Assembly (NCBI GenBank): GCA_029572965.1 | Contig: JAKPQD010000133.1 | Span: 57,675-121,674 of the forward strand | From: Bacteroidota bacterium | Lineage (GTDB): Bacteria; Bacteroidota; Bacteroidia; Bacteroidales; DTGW01 | Direction: 5' to 3' | Length of the DNA stretch: 64,000 bases | Shown: positions 16,134 through 24,396 of the stretch, piece by piece | Position numbering within the stretch: position 1 is the stretch's first letter | How the letters are laid out: each line of letters begins with the position of its first letter | The notes under the pieces: model-generated | Told to the model about the DNA's origin: nothing | Databases searched by the model: none | The model's input: only the letters and a program-made list of their open reading frames with translations | Made by a program: the position numbers and the translations under genes

Positions 16134-16805
16134 TCACTTATTACTTACTAATTCAGGGTTTGCTTTTTTCAAATATTGGAAAAACACCATCGTTACTATC
16201 CCTTCAACAATACCAAAAAGCAAAAGGTGTTCTAATGTCATTGCCGGGACAGCAATCTTCAACGGATATGGAGAATATAAAGGGTTTCCGGCTGCGTCGG
16301 TTGATATTATCGGCTGAAGGCCAAATAATACAGCAGTAATTAATGCTGCAACGTTAAGGCTTACATACCCGGCAAAAAATGCTGCAACACCTGTTCTTCT
16401 TTTATTATCAGTGTTTCCGGCAATAAGCTTGTATGTCCATACTGCAATAAATGGCATTACAATAGCCATTGTAAAGCAGTTGGCCCCTATTGCTGTAATT
16501 CCACCATCGCCAAATACTAATGCCTGGATTATCAGGGCTACCGAAACAGCAATCATTGCAGCCCAAGGCCCAATAACCAACCCCGCTAATGCTGCACCAA
16601 CAGCATGGCCTGTTGTGCCTCCGGGGATGGGAATATTAAACATCATAATCAGGAAACTGAATGCAGAAGCAAAACCCAGAAATGGAATAAGCTTCAATGA
16701 CAACTTTTTCTTGAGTTTTTTGATTGCAACAAAAATAAAAGCAGTAAAAATGGCATACATGGTGATGTATGTCTTTGGTCCTAAGTATCCGTCAGGTATG
16801 TGCAT
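16134..16805 (-). CDS. cbiM: Cobalt/nickel ECF substrate-binding membrane protein CbiM/NikM
   Basis: A 223-residue multi-pass protein. The N-terminus MHIPDGYLGP is diagnostic: the terminal amine and His2 bind Co or Ni in CbiM/NikM. Also seen: IPIPGGTTGHAVGAAL, the FGDGGITAIGANCFTMAIV helix, and a C-terminal HLLLFGIVEGIVTMVF segment. It is the specificity subunit for the CbiQ-CbiO module downstream. Whether the ion is Ni or Co cannot be told; no B12-biosynthesis, urease or hydrogenase genes are in the window. Confidence 0.93.
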   Translation of the reverse strand: MHIPDGYLGPKTYITMYAIFTAFIFVAIKKLKKKLSLKLIPFLGFASAFSFLIMMFNIPIPGGTTGHAVGAALAGLVIGPWAAMIAVSVALIIQALVFGDGGITAIGANCFTMAIVMPFIAVWTYKLIAGNTDNKRRTGVAAFFAGYVSLNVAALITAVLFGLQPIISTDAAGNPLYSPYPLKIAVPAMTLEHLLLFGIVEGIVTMVFFQYLKKANPELVSNK

Positions 16806-16819
16806 AATTTATTTAATTT

Positions 16820-17938
16820 TTAAAGGACAACATTTAGCCTCAAATAAGCAGCAAAAGCATTATCTAATCTGGCTATAACTCCCGGATTTATTACATAATG
16901 TATGGTTGGTTGCAATGAGAGGTGCTTGCAAACATATATATGGTAGTTTAACTCCAGGTCGGTTTCAATTTTTTTATCAATGCGTGCAAGAGCAATACCC
17001 AAAGATAAGGCATCTTGAATACATTTTGGACAAATGCCGCTATAACTTACGCCAAATCCGGCATACCAATCGTTGATGTTAATTTTGTCAGGAGCATAGC
17101 TTATTTGCATAAATGCACCTAATGTTTTTTCATTGTTTTTATATATTGTTTGGTCTATAATGCCATAAAAGCCATAATTTCCTTTAATTACCGAATCTGT
17201 GCGGCTTGTGTTATAAAATTTTCCAGAATGATAATAGCTACCTATTTTTAATACCTGATTAATAGAAGGAATATTGCATTCGAGCTCATAAATAGTAAGC
17301 AATCCCTGGTTTGCACTAATTGACCACGATAGATTGTATTTTTCGTCGTCCAATGAACCAGCATCGCCATCGTAGAAGCCTAAGCGGTGTCTGATGTTTT
17401 CATTTTGCTTATAACATCCGGCCAGAGCCAATGACGTTTTGGGGTACATTGAAACCGGAAAATTGAGTGAAAATGTACTAAACATTCCAAAACTACTGTT
17501 TGTAAGTGATGCCCCATACTCACTGGTACAAAATTCTGAATTCAAATCGTGTATTCCACTGAAAATATAACCATTTTCAAAAGATTGTCTGTAATAAGCC
17601 TGGTACAAATATGTGTAATTGCCATTTTCAATATTTGAAACTAACTGGGCATCTCCAATGTAATTCTCTGAAAGATTTTCACCATGTCCATTTTGAAGTT
17701 CTATTGTAAATTCCCCGTTTTTCCAATATTTATCGGTGTGCAAAATAACACCGGCATCTATCAATCCTATATAAGCATTTCCTTTTTTTATCCCGCCCGA
17801 AAAGTTTCTGGCTGCATCTGCAGTATATGAAAAGATAGGCTCAATTTGTTTTTTGTTGTTGCTTTCTTCTTGCGATACCGCGTTATTGCTTTTCAAAATA
17901 ATAGCTAAGACCAATAAAATCGCTTCAAATTTTTTCAT
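16820..17938 (-). CDS. OprB-like outer-membrane porin at the head of the metal importer operon
   Basis: A 372-residue exported protein (signal peptide MKKFEAILLVLAIILKS...VSQ) followed by beta-strand-rich sequence. The pattern YTADAARNFSGGIKKGNAYI, GDAQLVSNIE, YQAYYRQSF and GIHDLNSEFCTSEYG follows the carbohydrate-selective OprB porin family, and the C-terminus ends on an aromatic-alternating strand (AAYLRLNVVL). It is 14 bases upstream of cbiM with the same orientation, so it probably brings the metal or a metal complex through the outer membrane for CbiMQO. That role is inferred from position. Confidence 0.75.
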   Translation of the reverse strand: MKKFEAILLVLAIILKSNNAVSQEESNNKKQIEPIFSYTADAARNFSGGIKKGNAYIGLIDAGVILHTDKYWKNGEFTIELQNGHGENLSENYIGDAQLVSNIENGNYTYLYQAYYRQSFENGYIFSGIHDLNSEFCTSEYGASLTNSSFGMFSTFSLNFPVSMYPKTSLALAGCYKQNENIRHRLGFYDGDAGSLDDEKYNLSWSISANQGLLTIYELECNIPSINQVLKIGSYYHSGKFYNTSRTDSVIKGNYGFYGIIDQTIYKNNEKTLGAFMQISYAPDKININDWYAGFGVSYSGICPKCIQDALSLGIALARIDKKIETDLELNYHIYVCKHLSLQPTIHYVINPGVIARLDNAFAAYLRLNVVL

Positions 17939-17944
17939 TTAAAA

Positions 17945-17978
17945 GTGTTACTTTTTTAAAATTCGTGTTACAAATGTA
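17945..17978 (-). promoter_or_regulatory. Promoter and GTAACAC direct-repeat operator of the metal importer
   Basis: On the minus strand TACATTTG (17978-17971) is an exact -7 box. GTAACAC occurs at 17971-17965, sharing one base with the box, and again at 17951-17945, exactly 20 bp apart. That places two identical half-sites on one face of the helix over the start site, as expected for a repressor, perhaps metal-responsive. Confidence 0.55.
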
Positions 17979-18008
17979 TAATATTTTTAATACAAACTAA
18001 TAATTGTC

Positions 18009-18070
18009 TTGAAATGTTCAAAAATTTTGTTCGTTTCAATTTTTTATTGAAATACAGTAATGGGTTGAAA
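18009..18070. promoter_or_regulatory. Cluster of TTGAAA/TTTCAA motifs between divergent operons
   Basis: TTGAAA at 18009-18014, TTTCAAT at 18034-18040 mirrored by ATTGAAA at 18046-18052 around a 5-base spacer, and TTGAAA at 18065-18070. The middle pair is a perfect 7-bp inverted repeat. Located between the importer and speA, so it could act on either. Confidence 0.35.
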
Positions 18071-18108
18071 CAAATTCTAAATGCAAGGTCAAATTATTCA
18101 TATATAGG

Positions 18109-18139
18109 TTTGTAATATTCATATCATTCGTTAATTTCG
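18109..18139 (+). promoter_or_regulatory. Promoter of speA
   Basis: TTTG (18109-18112), 19-base spacer, TAATTTCG (18132-18139), one base from the TAnnTTTG consensus; the ATG is 37 bases downstream. Confidence 0.55.
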
Positions 18140-18176
18140 CAAAGTTTTTCTAATTACATTACAGCAATAGAATTAA

Positions 18177-20069
18177 ATGAGAAAATGGCGTATTGAGGAT
18201 TCCGCAGAATTGTATAATATCAATGGATGGGGAATTAATTATTTTTCAATCAACGAACATGGTAACGTTCAAGTAACCCCAAAAAAGAATGGGGTAGCCG
18301 TTGATTTAAGGGTACTGGTAGATGAACTTTTGCTCAGGGATGTTGCTACACCTGTACTTGTGAGGTTTCCTGATATTTTGGATAACCGCATCGAAAAAAT
18401 GTCAAATTGTTTTCGAATAGCGTCAGAAGAGTATGGTTATAAAGGCCAGAACTTTCTGATTTATCCTATTAAGGTAAACCAGATGCGCCCTGTGGTTGAA
18501 GAGATTGTAAACCACGGGAAAAAGTTTAATATTGGTTTGGAAGCCGGTTCAAAACCTGAGCTTCATGCCGTTATTGCTATTAATACAGATAATGATTCGC
18601 TAATCATCTGTAATGGTTACAAAGATGAGGATTATATTGAGCTTGCCCTGTTAGCTCAAAAAATGGGGCGCCGCATTTTTTTGGTGGTTGAAAAACTCAA
18701 TGAACTTAAGCTTATTGCTAATATCTCGCGTCGCCTGAAAATCAGGCCAAACATTGGTGTCCGTGTCAAACTGGCCAGTACCGGCAGTGGAAAATGGGAA
18801 GAATCAGGCGGCGATGGTAGTAAATTTGGCCTTACCTCAAGTGAGCTTCTTGAGGCGCTTGATTTTCTTGAAAAAAACAAGATGAAAGACTGTCTCAAGC
18901 TTGTGCATTTCCATATTGGCAGTCAGGTGACCAAAATCCGCCGGATAAAAATTGCCTTACGTGAAGCTTCTCAATTTTATGTCCAACTCTATAAAGCAGG
19001 TTTCAACATTGAATTTGTTGATATTGGTGGTGGATTAGGAGTAGATTACGATGGGACTCGTTCATCATACAGCGAAAGTAGTGTCAATTACAGCATTCAA
19101 GAGTATGTCAACGACTCTATTTCAACTCTTGTTGATGTTAGCGATAAAAATGGAATTCCACATCCTAATATTATTACCGAATCAGGTCGTTCGCTTACAG
19201 CACACCATTCAGTTTTATTGTTTGAAGTGCTTGAAACAACCAGTTTGCCCACCTGGCCTGAAGATGAAGAGGTTCAACCTACAGACCATGAGCATGTTCA
19301 AGAATTGTACAAGCTTTGGGACAACCTGAACCAGACCCGCATGCTCGAAACCTGGCACGATGCCCAACAAATACGCGAAGAAGCGCTTGATTTGTTCAGC
19401 CTTGGTTTGATTGACCTCAAAACCCGAGCACAGGTTGAAAAGTTGTTTTGGTCAATTGCTAAAGAAATCAATGCTTTATCCACTGACACAAAGCACGCTC
19501 CTGACGAGCTGAGACAATTGCCAAAGCTTTTGTCTGATAAGTATTTCTGTAATTTCTCATTGTTTCAGTCTTTGCCTGACTCATGGGCTATAGACCAGGT
19601 ATTTCCTATTATCCCTATTCAAAGGCTTGACGAAAGGCCTGACCGTTCAGCAACTTTGCAAGACATTACTTGTGACTCGGATGGAAAAATAGACAATTTC
19701 ATCACCAGCAAAAGTTTTTCGTATTATCTTCCTGTACATTCGTTACGTAACAAAGATTCATATTATATAGGTGTTTTTCTTGTAGGGGCATACCAGGAAA
19801 TTCTTGGCGACCTACATAATCTTTTTGGCGATACCAATGCAGTTCATGTTACTGTAAATGAAGATAGTTATGAAATAAATCAAATTATAGATGGTGAATC
19901 AGTAGCTGAAGTGTTGGATTATGTTCAGTACAATCCTAAAAAAATGGTCCGTACTGTTGAAACATGGGTTACATCATCTGTAAAGTCTGGCATTATTAGT
20001 GCTGAAGAAGGAAAAGAATTTCTTTCCAACTACCGATCTGGTCTTTACGGATACACCTATCTTGAGTAG
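18177..20069 (+). CDS. speA: Biosynthetic arginine decarboxylase
   Basis: A 630-residue PLP enzyme that turns arginine into agmatine for polyamine synthesis. Full family length with the alanine-racemase-like barrel first: LIYPIKVNQ carries the PLP lysine (Lys99), followed by [37 protein letters not shown] and [13 protein letters not shown]. The helical insert (about 360-470) and C-terminal [13 protein letters not shown] are typical of SpeA. No speB or other polyamine gene is adjacent. thrS downstream has its own promoter. Confidence 0.96.
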   Translation: MRKWRIEDSAELYNINGWGINYFSINEHGNVQVTPKKNGVAVDLRVLVDELLLRDVATPVLVRFPDILDNRIEKMSNCFRIASEEYGYKGQNFLIYPIKVNQMRPVVEEIVNHGKKFNIGLEAGSKPELHAVIAINTDNDSLIICNGYKDEDYIELALLAQKMGRRIFLVVEKLNELKLIANISRRLKIRPNIGVRVKLASTGSGKWEESGGDGSKFGLTSSELLEALDFLEKNKMKDCLKLVHFHIGSQVTKIRRIKIALREASQFYVQLYKAGFNIEFVDIGGGLGVDYDGTRSSYSESSVNYSIQEYVNDSISTLVDVSDKNGIPHPNIITESGRSLTAHHSVLLFEVLETTSLPTWPEDEEVQPTDHEHVQELYKLWDNLNQTRMLETWHDAQQIREEALDLFSLGLIDLKTRAQVEKLFWSIAKEINALSTDTKHAPDELRQLPKLLSDKYFCNFSLFQSLPDSWAIDQVFPIIPIQRLDERPDRSATLQDITCDSDGKIDNFITSKSFSYYLPVHSLRNKDSYYIGVFLVGAYQEILGDLHNLFGDTNAVHVTVNEDSYEINQIIDGESVAEVLDYVQYNPKKMVRTVETWVTSSVKSGIISAEEGKEFLSNYRSGLYGYTYLE

Positions 20070-20089
20070 TTTATTTTTTGAAAATAAGA

Positions 20090-20122
20090 TTTGGATTAAT
20101 TGTTGTATTCCAATTAAATTTG
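20090..20122 (+). promoter_or_regulatory. Promoter of the thrS-infC-rpmI-rplT operon
   Basis: TTTG (20090-20093), 21-base spacer and an exact TAAATTTG (20115-20122), 17 bases before the thrS ATG. The box lies just before the chosen ATG and rules out the upstream in-frame extension. Confidence 0.65.
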
Positions 20123-20139
20123 CGCTTTTTAAAAAAAAC

Positions 20140-22077
20140 ATGATAAAAATTACATTTCCGGATAATTCAGTAAGAGAATACCCGAAGGGGAGTTCAGCGC
20201 TGGATATTGCACGTTCCATTAGTAGCAATTTGGCTGCCGAAGTGCTTTCAGCTACAGTGAATGGAGAATTAATAGATGCATCAAGGGCAATCAATACAGA
20301 TGCATCAATAAAGTTTCACAAATGGGATGATGAGCAAGGTAAGCATGCATTTTGGCATTCATCGGCCCACTTAATGGCTGAAGCTCTTGAAGCCCTTTAT
20401 CCTGGTATTAAATTTGGTATTGGGCCTGCTATTGAGCAAGGTTTTTATTATGATGTTGAGCTTCCCAACGGACAAAATATTACCGATGCTGACCTTCCGA
20501 AAGTTGAGCAAAAGATGCTTGAGCTGGCACGTCAGAAAAGCGTTTATCAACGTGAAGAGATAAGCAAAAGCAAAGCGCTTGAACTTTTCAACCAAAAAGG
20601 AGACCCTTATAAAGTTGAGCTTATTACAGAGCTTGAAGATGGTACTATAACGCTATATCGCCAGGGCAATTTTACCGATTTGTGCCGCGGTCCTCACCTT
20701 CCGGATACCAGCTTTATCAAAGCTGTGAAACTTACTTCTATTGCAGGCGCTTATTGGAGAGGAAACGAAAAAAACAAGCAACTTACCCGTATTTATGGTA
20801 TTACCTTTCCAAAACAAAAGTTATTGGAAGAATATCTTGTAATGCTTGAGCAGGCTAAACTCCGCGATCACCGCAAGATTGGCAAAGAGCTTGAACTATT
20901 TGCTTTTAGCGAAAAAGTTGGTATGGGCTTACCATTATGGTTGCCCCGGGGAGCAGCATTACGCGACCGGCTTGAACAATTTCTTCGTAAAATCCAGAAA
21001 CAGCACGGTTATCAACAGGTAATTACTCCACATATCGGACAAAAGGAATTGTATGTAACCTCGGGCCATTACGCTAAGTATGGAAAAGATTCATTTCAAC
21101 CAATACATACTCCTGCTGAAGGTGAAGAGTTTTTGTTGAAACCTATGAACTGTCCTCATCACTGTGAAATTTATAAAACTAAACCCCGCTCATACAAAGA
21201 TCTTCCAATACGTTTTGCAGAGTTTGGTACTGTTTATCGCTATGAGCAAAGTGGTGAGCTTCATGGATTGACCCGTGTACGAGGCTTTACACAAGATGAT
21301 GCACACCTTTTCTGTCGTCCTGACCAGATTAAAGAAGAATTTTGCAAAGTAATTGATATTATTTTATACATTTTTAAAATACTTGATTTTAAGGATTATA
21401 CCGCTCAAATATCGCTTCGAGACAAAGAAAACAGAGACAAATACATTGGGTCTGATGAAAACTGGGACAAAGCAGAGCAAGCTATTATAGAAGCTTCAGC
21501 CGAAAAAGGTTTGAATACTGTTATCGAATATGGTGAAGCTGCATTTTATGGCCCAAAGCTCGACTTCATGGTACGTGATGCTATTGGCCGCAAATGGCAA
21601 TTGGGTACTATTCAGGTTGATTACAACTTGCCAGAGCGTTTCGAGCTCGAATACATTGGCTCAGACGACCAACGTCACCGCCCTGTTATGATTCACAGGG
21701 CACCATTTGGTTCAATGGAGCGGTTTGTTGCTGTTTTAATAGAGCACACTGCCGGGAAATTCCCATTATGGTTGACACCAGACCAGGTTGTGGTACTTCC
21801 TATCAGCGAAAAATTTCAGGATTACGCAGAAAAAGTTTTAAATTATTTAAATAATTCCGATATTCGCACCTTGATTGACACGCGCAATGAAAAAATAGGT
21901 AAAAAAATAAGGGACAATGAGTTACGAAAAATACCTTACCTATTAATTGTGGGAGAAAAAGAAGCTGAAAATGAAACTGTTGCCGTTCGTAAACAAGGCG
22001 AAGGCGATAAAGGGGTAATGACATTAGACGAATTTGTTCAACATATAAAACAAGAAATAGAAAGACAATTATCGTAA
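20140..22077 (+). CDS. thrS: Threonyl-tRNA synthetase
   Basis: 645 residues from ATG 20140. Domain order: TGS domain ([17 protein letters not shown], 1-60), editing domain with the [15 protein letters not shown] metal motif, class II catalytic core ([53 protein letters not shown]) and the C-terminal anticodon-binding domain ([10 protein letters not shown]). An open frame extends 47 codons further 5' but it precedes the promoter and lacks family sequence. It heads the conserved thrS-infC-rpmI-rplT operon; infC begins 34 bases after the stop. Confidence 0.97.
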   Translation: MIKITFPDNSVREYPKGSSALDIARSISSNLAAEVLSATVNGELIDASRAINTDASIKFHKWDDEQGKHAFWHSSAHLMAEALEALYPGIKFGIGPAIEQGFYYDVELPNGQNITDADLPKVEQKMLELARQKSVYQREEISKSKALELFNQKGDPYKVELITELEDGTITLYRQGNFTDLCRGPHLPDTSFIKAVKLTSIAGAYWRGNEKNKQLTRIYGITFPKQKLLEEYLVMLEQAKLRDHRKIGKELELFAFSEKVGMGLPLWLPRGAALRDRLEQFLRKIQKQHGYQQVITPHIGQKELYVTSGHYAKYGKDSFQPIHTPAEGEEFLLKPMNCPHHCEIYKTKPRSYKDLPIRFAEFGTVYRYEQSGELHGLTRVRGFTQDDAHLFCRPDQIKEEFCKVIDIILYIFKILDFKDYTAQISLRDKENRDKYIGSDENWDKAEQAIIEASAEKGLNTVIEYGEAAFYGPKLDFMVRDAIGRKWQLGTIQVDYNLPERFELEYIGSDDQRHRPVMIHRAPFGSMERFVAVLIEHTAGKFPLWLTPDQVVVLPISEKFQDYAEKVLNYLNNSDIRTLIDTRNEKIGKKIRDNELRKIPYLLIVGEKEAENETVAVRKQGEGDKGVMTLDEFVQHIKQEIERQLS

Positions 22078-22096
22078 ACTTTATTATTAACTAATC

Positions 22097-22104
22097 AGGG
22101 AGGG
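22097..22104 (+). promoter_or_regulatory. Strong Shine-Dalgarno sequence of infC
   Basis: AGGGAGGG lies 7 bases before an ATA codon (22112). Purine-rich ribosome binding sites are almost absent in this window, so this one fixes the unusual infC start. Confidence 0.6.
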
Positions 22105-22111
22105 TAAAACA

Positions 22112-22678
22112 ATAGTAGGAAAATCTAATACTCCGGGGCCTAGGCCAGTCCAACAAAAAGTTGTTGAAAAACAACATCGCATTAACCAAGAAATAAAAGC
22201 AAAAGAAGTGCGGGTTGTTGGAGAAAATGTTGAAGGACAAAACGTGATGCCTTTGCAAGAAGCATTGCGGCTTGCAGATGAGCTTGAGCTTGATTTGGTG
22301 GAAATATCTCCGCAGGCAGTACCACCTGTTTGTAAGATTATGGATTATGAAAAGTTTTTGTATCAGCAGAAGCGGAAACAAAAAGAAATGAAAGCCAAGT
22401 CGGTAAAAGTTGTTGTCAAAGAAATACGTTTTGGTCCCAATACAGATGAACACGATTACAACTTTAAGCTCAAACATGCACAGAGTTTTTTGCAGGAAGG
22501 GGCAAAAGTAAAAGCGTACGTATTTTTTAAAGGACGTTCTATTCTTTACAAAGATCAAGGAGAGATTTTATTGTTGCGATTGGCAAACGACCTTGAAGAA
22601 CTTGGTAAGGTTGAGCAACTTCCAAAACTTGAAGGAAAACGAATGAGTATATTGATAAACCCGAAAGGGAAAAAGTAA
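22112..22678 (+). CDS. infC: Translation initiation factor IF-3 (non-AUG start)
   Basis: About 188 residues if translation begins at ATA 22112. The frame is closed by TAA at 22088-22090 and contains no ATG before the domain; the conserved [18 protein letters not shown] lies upstream of the first GTG (22208), so that GTG cannot be the start. Domains: N-terminal (to about residue 100, with [20 protein letters not shown] and [16 protein letters not shown]) and C-terminal ([29 protein letters not shown]). IF-3 rejects non-AUG starts, so a rare start codon gives autoregulation, as in E. coli (ATT). Confidence 0.92.
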   Translation: MVGKSNTPGPRPVQQKVVEKQHRINQEIKAKEVRVVGENVEGQNVMPLQEALRLADELELDLVEISPQAVPPVCKIMDYEKFLYQQKRKQKEMKAKSVKVVVKEIRFGPNTDEHDYNFKLKHAQSFLQEGAKVKAYVFFKGRSILYKDQGEILLLRLANDLEELGKVEQLPKLEGKRMSILINPKGKK

Positions 22679-22701
22679 TTTAAATTAAAAAAAGTAGAAC
22701 A

Positions 22702-22899
22702 ATGCCAAAGATGAAAACTAATTCTGGTGCATCAAAGCGTTTTTCGCTCACCGGAACAGGAAAAATCAAAAGAAAACATGCTTTTAAAAGGCACATTCTT
22801 ACCAAGAAAACAACTAAGGCTAAACGTAACCTTACATATTTTGGTTTAGTTAGCCCGGCTGATGAAAAGAATGTTCAGCTTTTATTATGCATGAAATAA
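22702..22899 (+). CDS. rpmI: 50S ribosomal protein L35
   Basis: A 65-residue basic protein with the L35 signature [20 protein letters not shown] and [20 protein letters not shown]. It lies 23 bases after infC, in the standard infC-rpmI-rplT order. Confidence 0.96.
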   Translation: MPKMKTNSGASKRFSLTGTGKIKRKHAFKRHILTKKTTKAKRNLTYFGLVSPADEKNVQLLLCMK

Positions 22900-22925
22900 T
22901 TAATCATTATTTTTTAACCTGAATT

Positions 22926-22962
22926 ATTAGCAATACAAGTTCCCGGCAGGCGGGGCGCTAAT
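22926..22962 (+). promoter_or_regulatory. GC-rich two-part hairpin between rpmI and rplT
   Basis: ATTAGC (22926-22931) pairs with GCTAAT (22957-22962), and inside it CCCG (22943-22946) pairs with CGGG (22951-22954). The G+C content is far above its surroundings. Position suggests an L20 autoregulatory site or an RNA processing point; it might also be a small repeat insertion. Confidence 0.4.
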
Positions 22963-22983
22963 CGTTCATAAAATTGTAAAAAT

Positions 22984-23328
22984 ATGCCACGTAGTGTAAA
23001 TTCAGTCGCTTCACGCGCAAGAAGAAAAAAGATTTTATCGAGGACTAAAGGTAACTTCGGTCCAAGGGCTAATGTTTGGACCGTTGCCAAAAATACATGG
23101 GAAAAAGGTCAACAATATGCTTTCAATGACAGACGTAAGAAAAAAGGTGAATTTCGTGCCTTATGGATTCAACGTATTGGAGCAGCAGTAAGGCCTTTTG
23201 GGTTAAGCTATTCAGAATTCATCGGATTGGTCAACAAAAAGGGAGTTGCCTTAAACCGCAAAGCACTTGCTGACCTTGCCATGAATCACCCGGTAGCTTT
23301 TGAAGCTGTTGTAAATGCTGTAAAATAA
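22984..23328 (+). CDS. rplT: 50S ribosomal protein L20
   Basis: A 114-residue r-protein with the L20 pattern [56 protein letters not shown] and [13 protein letters not shown]. It ends the operon and is followed by a terminator at 23353. L20 binds 23S rRNA and commonly represses its own operon by binding mRNA. Confidence 0.97.
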   Translation: MPRSVNSVASRARRKKILSRTKGNFGPRANVWTVAKNTWEKGQQYAFNDRRKKKGEFRALWIQRIGAAVRPFGLSYSEFIGLVNKKGVALNRKALADLAMNHPVAFEAVVNAVK

Positions 23329-23352
23329 TTTCAAAGGATATACTCATTCATG

Positions 23353-23382
23353 AAAAAGGAGGCCAAAAAGCTTCCTTTTTTT
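23353..23382 (+). terminator. Terminator of the thrS-rplT operon
   Basis: AAAAAGGAGGC (23353-23363) pairs with GCTTCCTTTTT (23370-23380) with one G-T pair and a 6-base loop, followed by T residues. Confidence 0.75.
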
Positions 23383-23511
23383 ATATCTACTTGTATATTT
23401 GTATAACTAAAATTAAAATCATGAAACACCCATGTTTGGAAAACACAAACACTTTAGTAATAAAATAGCGAACAGGGGGGTTCCATCATTCCTTAAAAAT
23501 TAAATTTTATT

Positions 23512-24231
23512 ATGATGAAAATAGCATTAATAGGATATGGAAAAATGGGCAAAATGATAGAAGAAATTGCCCTTTTGCGCGGTCACCAGATTTCGTACCG
23601 CATAGACATTGACAATATTGAAGAGCTTGATCAATTAAATCCTTCAAATACAGATGTAGCCATTGAATTTACAACCCCTCACAGCGCCTATGGCAATGTG
23701 ATGAAAGTTTTGAAAAACAAAGTAAACGTAGTATGTGGATCAACAGGATGGAACGACAAACTGCCTGAAGCCCGTAAATATGCAGAGTCTAATAATCTTG
23801 GTTTTCTTTGGGCTTCCAATTTTAGTATTGGGGTAAATATATTCTTTAAGGTAAATGAATACCTTGCTTCGTTAATGAAAAACACGGATGGTTATACCCC
23901 AGAAATGACCGAAATTCATCATATCCATAAAAAAGATGCACCAAGTGGCACTGCAATAACTCTTGCAGAAGGTATTATCAAACATTTGCCAACTATCAAT
24001 ACATGGAAACTTGCCCCTGATAATGCATCAGATGCAGTTACCATTGAAGCAAAACGCGAAGGCGAAGTCCCCGGGACCCATATCATTAAATATGCCTCAG
24101 ATGTTGATTATATTGAAATTACTCACTGCGCGCATAATAGAAGAGGCCTTGCACTTGGAGCTGTTGTTGCAGCTGAATTTTTGAAAGGTAAAAAAGGGAA
24201 CTTCTCTATGACAGACGTTTTGAATTTTTAA
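23512..24231 (+). CDS. dapB: 4-hydroxy-tetrahydrodipicolinate reductase
   Basis: A 239-residue NAD(P)H enzyme of the lysine and diaminopimelate pathway. Seen: nucleotide-binding GYGKMGKMIEEI at the start, AIEFTTPHSAYGNV, VCGSTGWNDKL, and the catalytic block EIHHIHKKDAPSGTA with its His and Lys; the C-terminal RRGLALGAVVAAEFL is also typical. Shorter than the E. coli enzyme (273) but normal for Bacteroidota. It stands alone between two terminators. Confidence 0.95.
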   Translation: MMKIALIGYGKMGKMIEEIALLRGHQISYRIDIDNIEELDQLNPSNTDVAIEFTTPHSAYGNVMKVLKNKVNVVCGSTGWNDKLPEARKYAESNNLGFLWASNFSIGVNIFFKVNEYLASLMKNTDGYTPEMTEIHHIHKKDAPSGTAITLAEGIIKHLPTINTWKLAPDNASDAVTIEAKREGEVPGTHIIKYASDVDYIEITHCAHNRRGLALGAVVAAEFLKGKKGNFSMTDVLNF

Positions 24232-24237
24232 CCATAT

Positions 24238-24270
24238 ACCTTCTTGGTTTCAAAACCTGGAAGGTTTTTT
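24238..24270 (+). terminator. Terminator of dapB
   Basis: ACCTTC (24238-24243) pairs with GAAGGT (24260-24265), with an inner GGTTT/AAACC stem, then a T6 run. Confidence 0.75.
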
Positions 24271-24396
24271 CTTGTTAAAAAAGCTTATAATCGCCTGATT
24301 TTCTTTAAAAAATATTGCGTTGTCTGTGCTTTGTAAAAAGATTTGTTACTTTAGCGCAACAAACAAAAAACAAGTTTCATTTAATCAATCATTTGT

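Noticed and set aside
17939..18176. Cobalamin riboswitch before the metal importer
   Set aside because: The 26-base leader is too short and no B12-box sequence is seen; the direct-repeat operator explains the region better.
19999..20139. 47-codon in-frame extension of thrS
   Set aside because: It overlaps the end of speA, lies mostly upstream of the promoter box, and ThrRS N-termini begin at the [10 protein letters not shown] sequence.
22208..22678. GTG start for infC
   Set aside because: Conserved IF-3 sequence ([13 protein letters not shown]) lies before it; ATA 22112 with a strong Shine-Dalgarno fits better.
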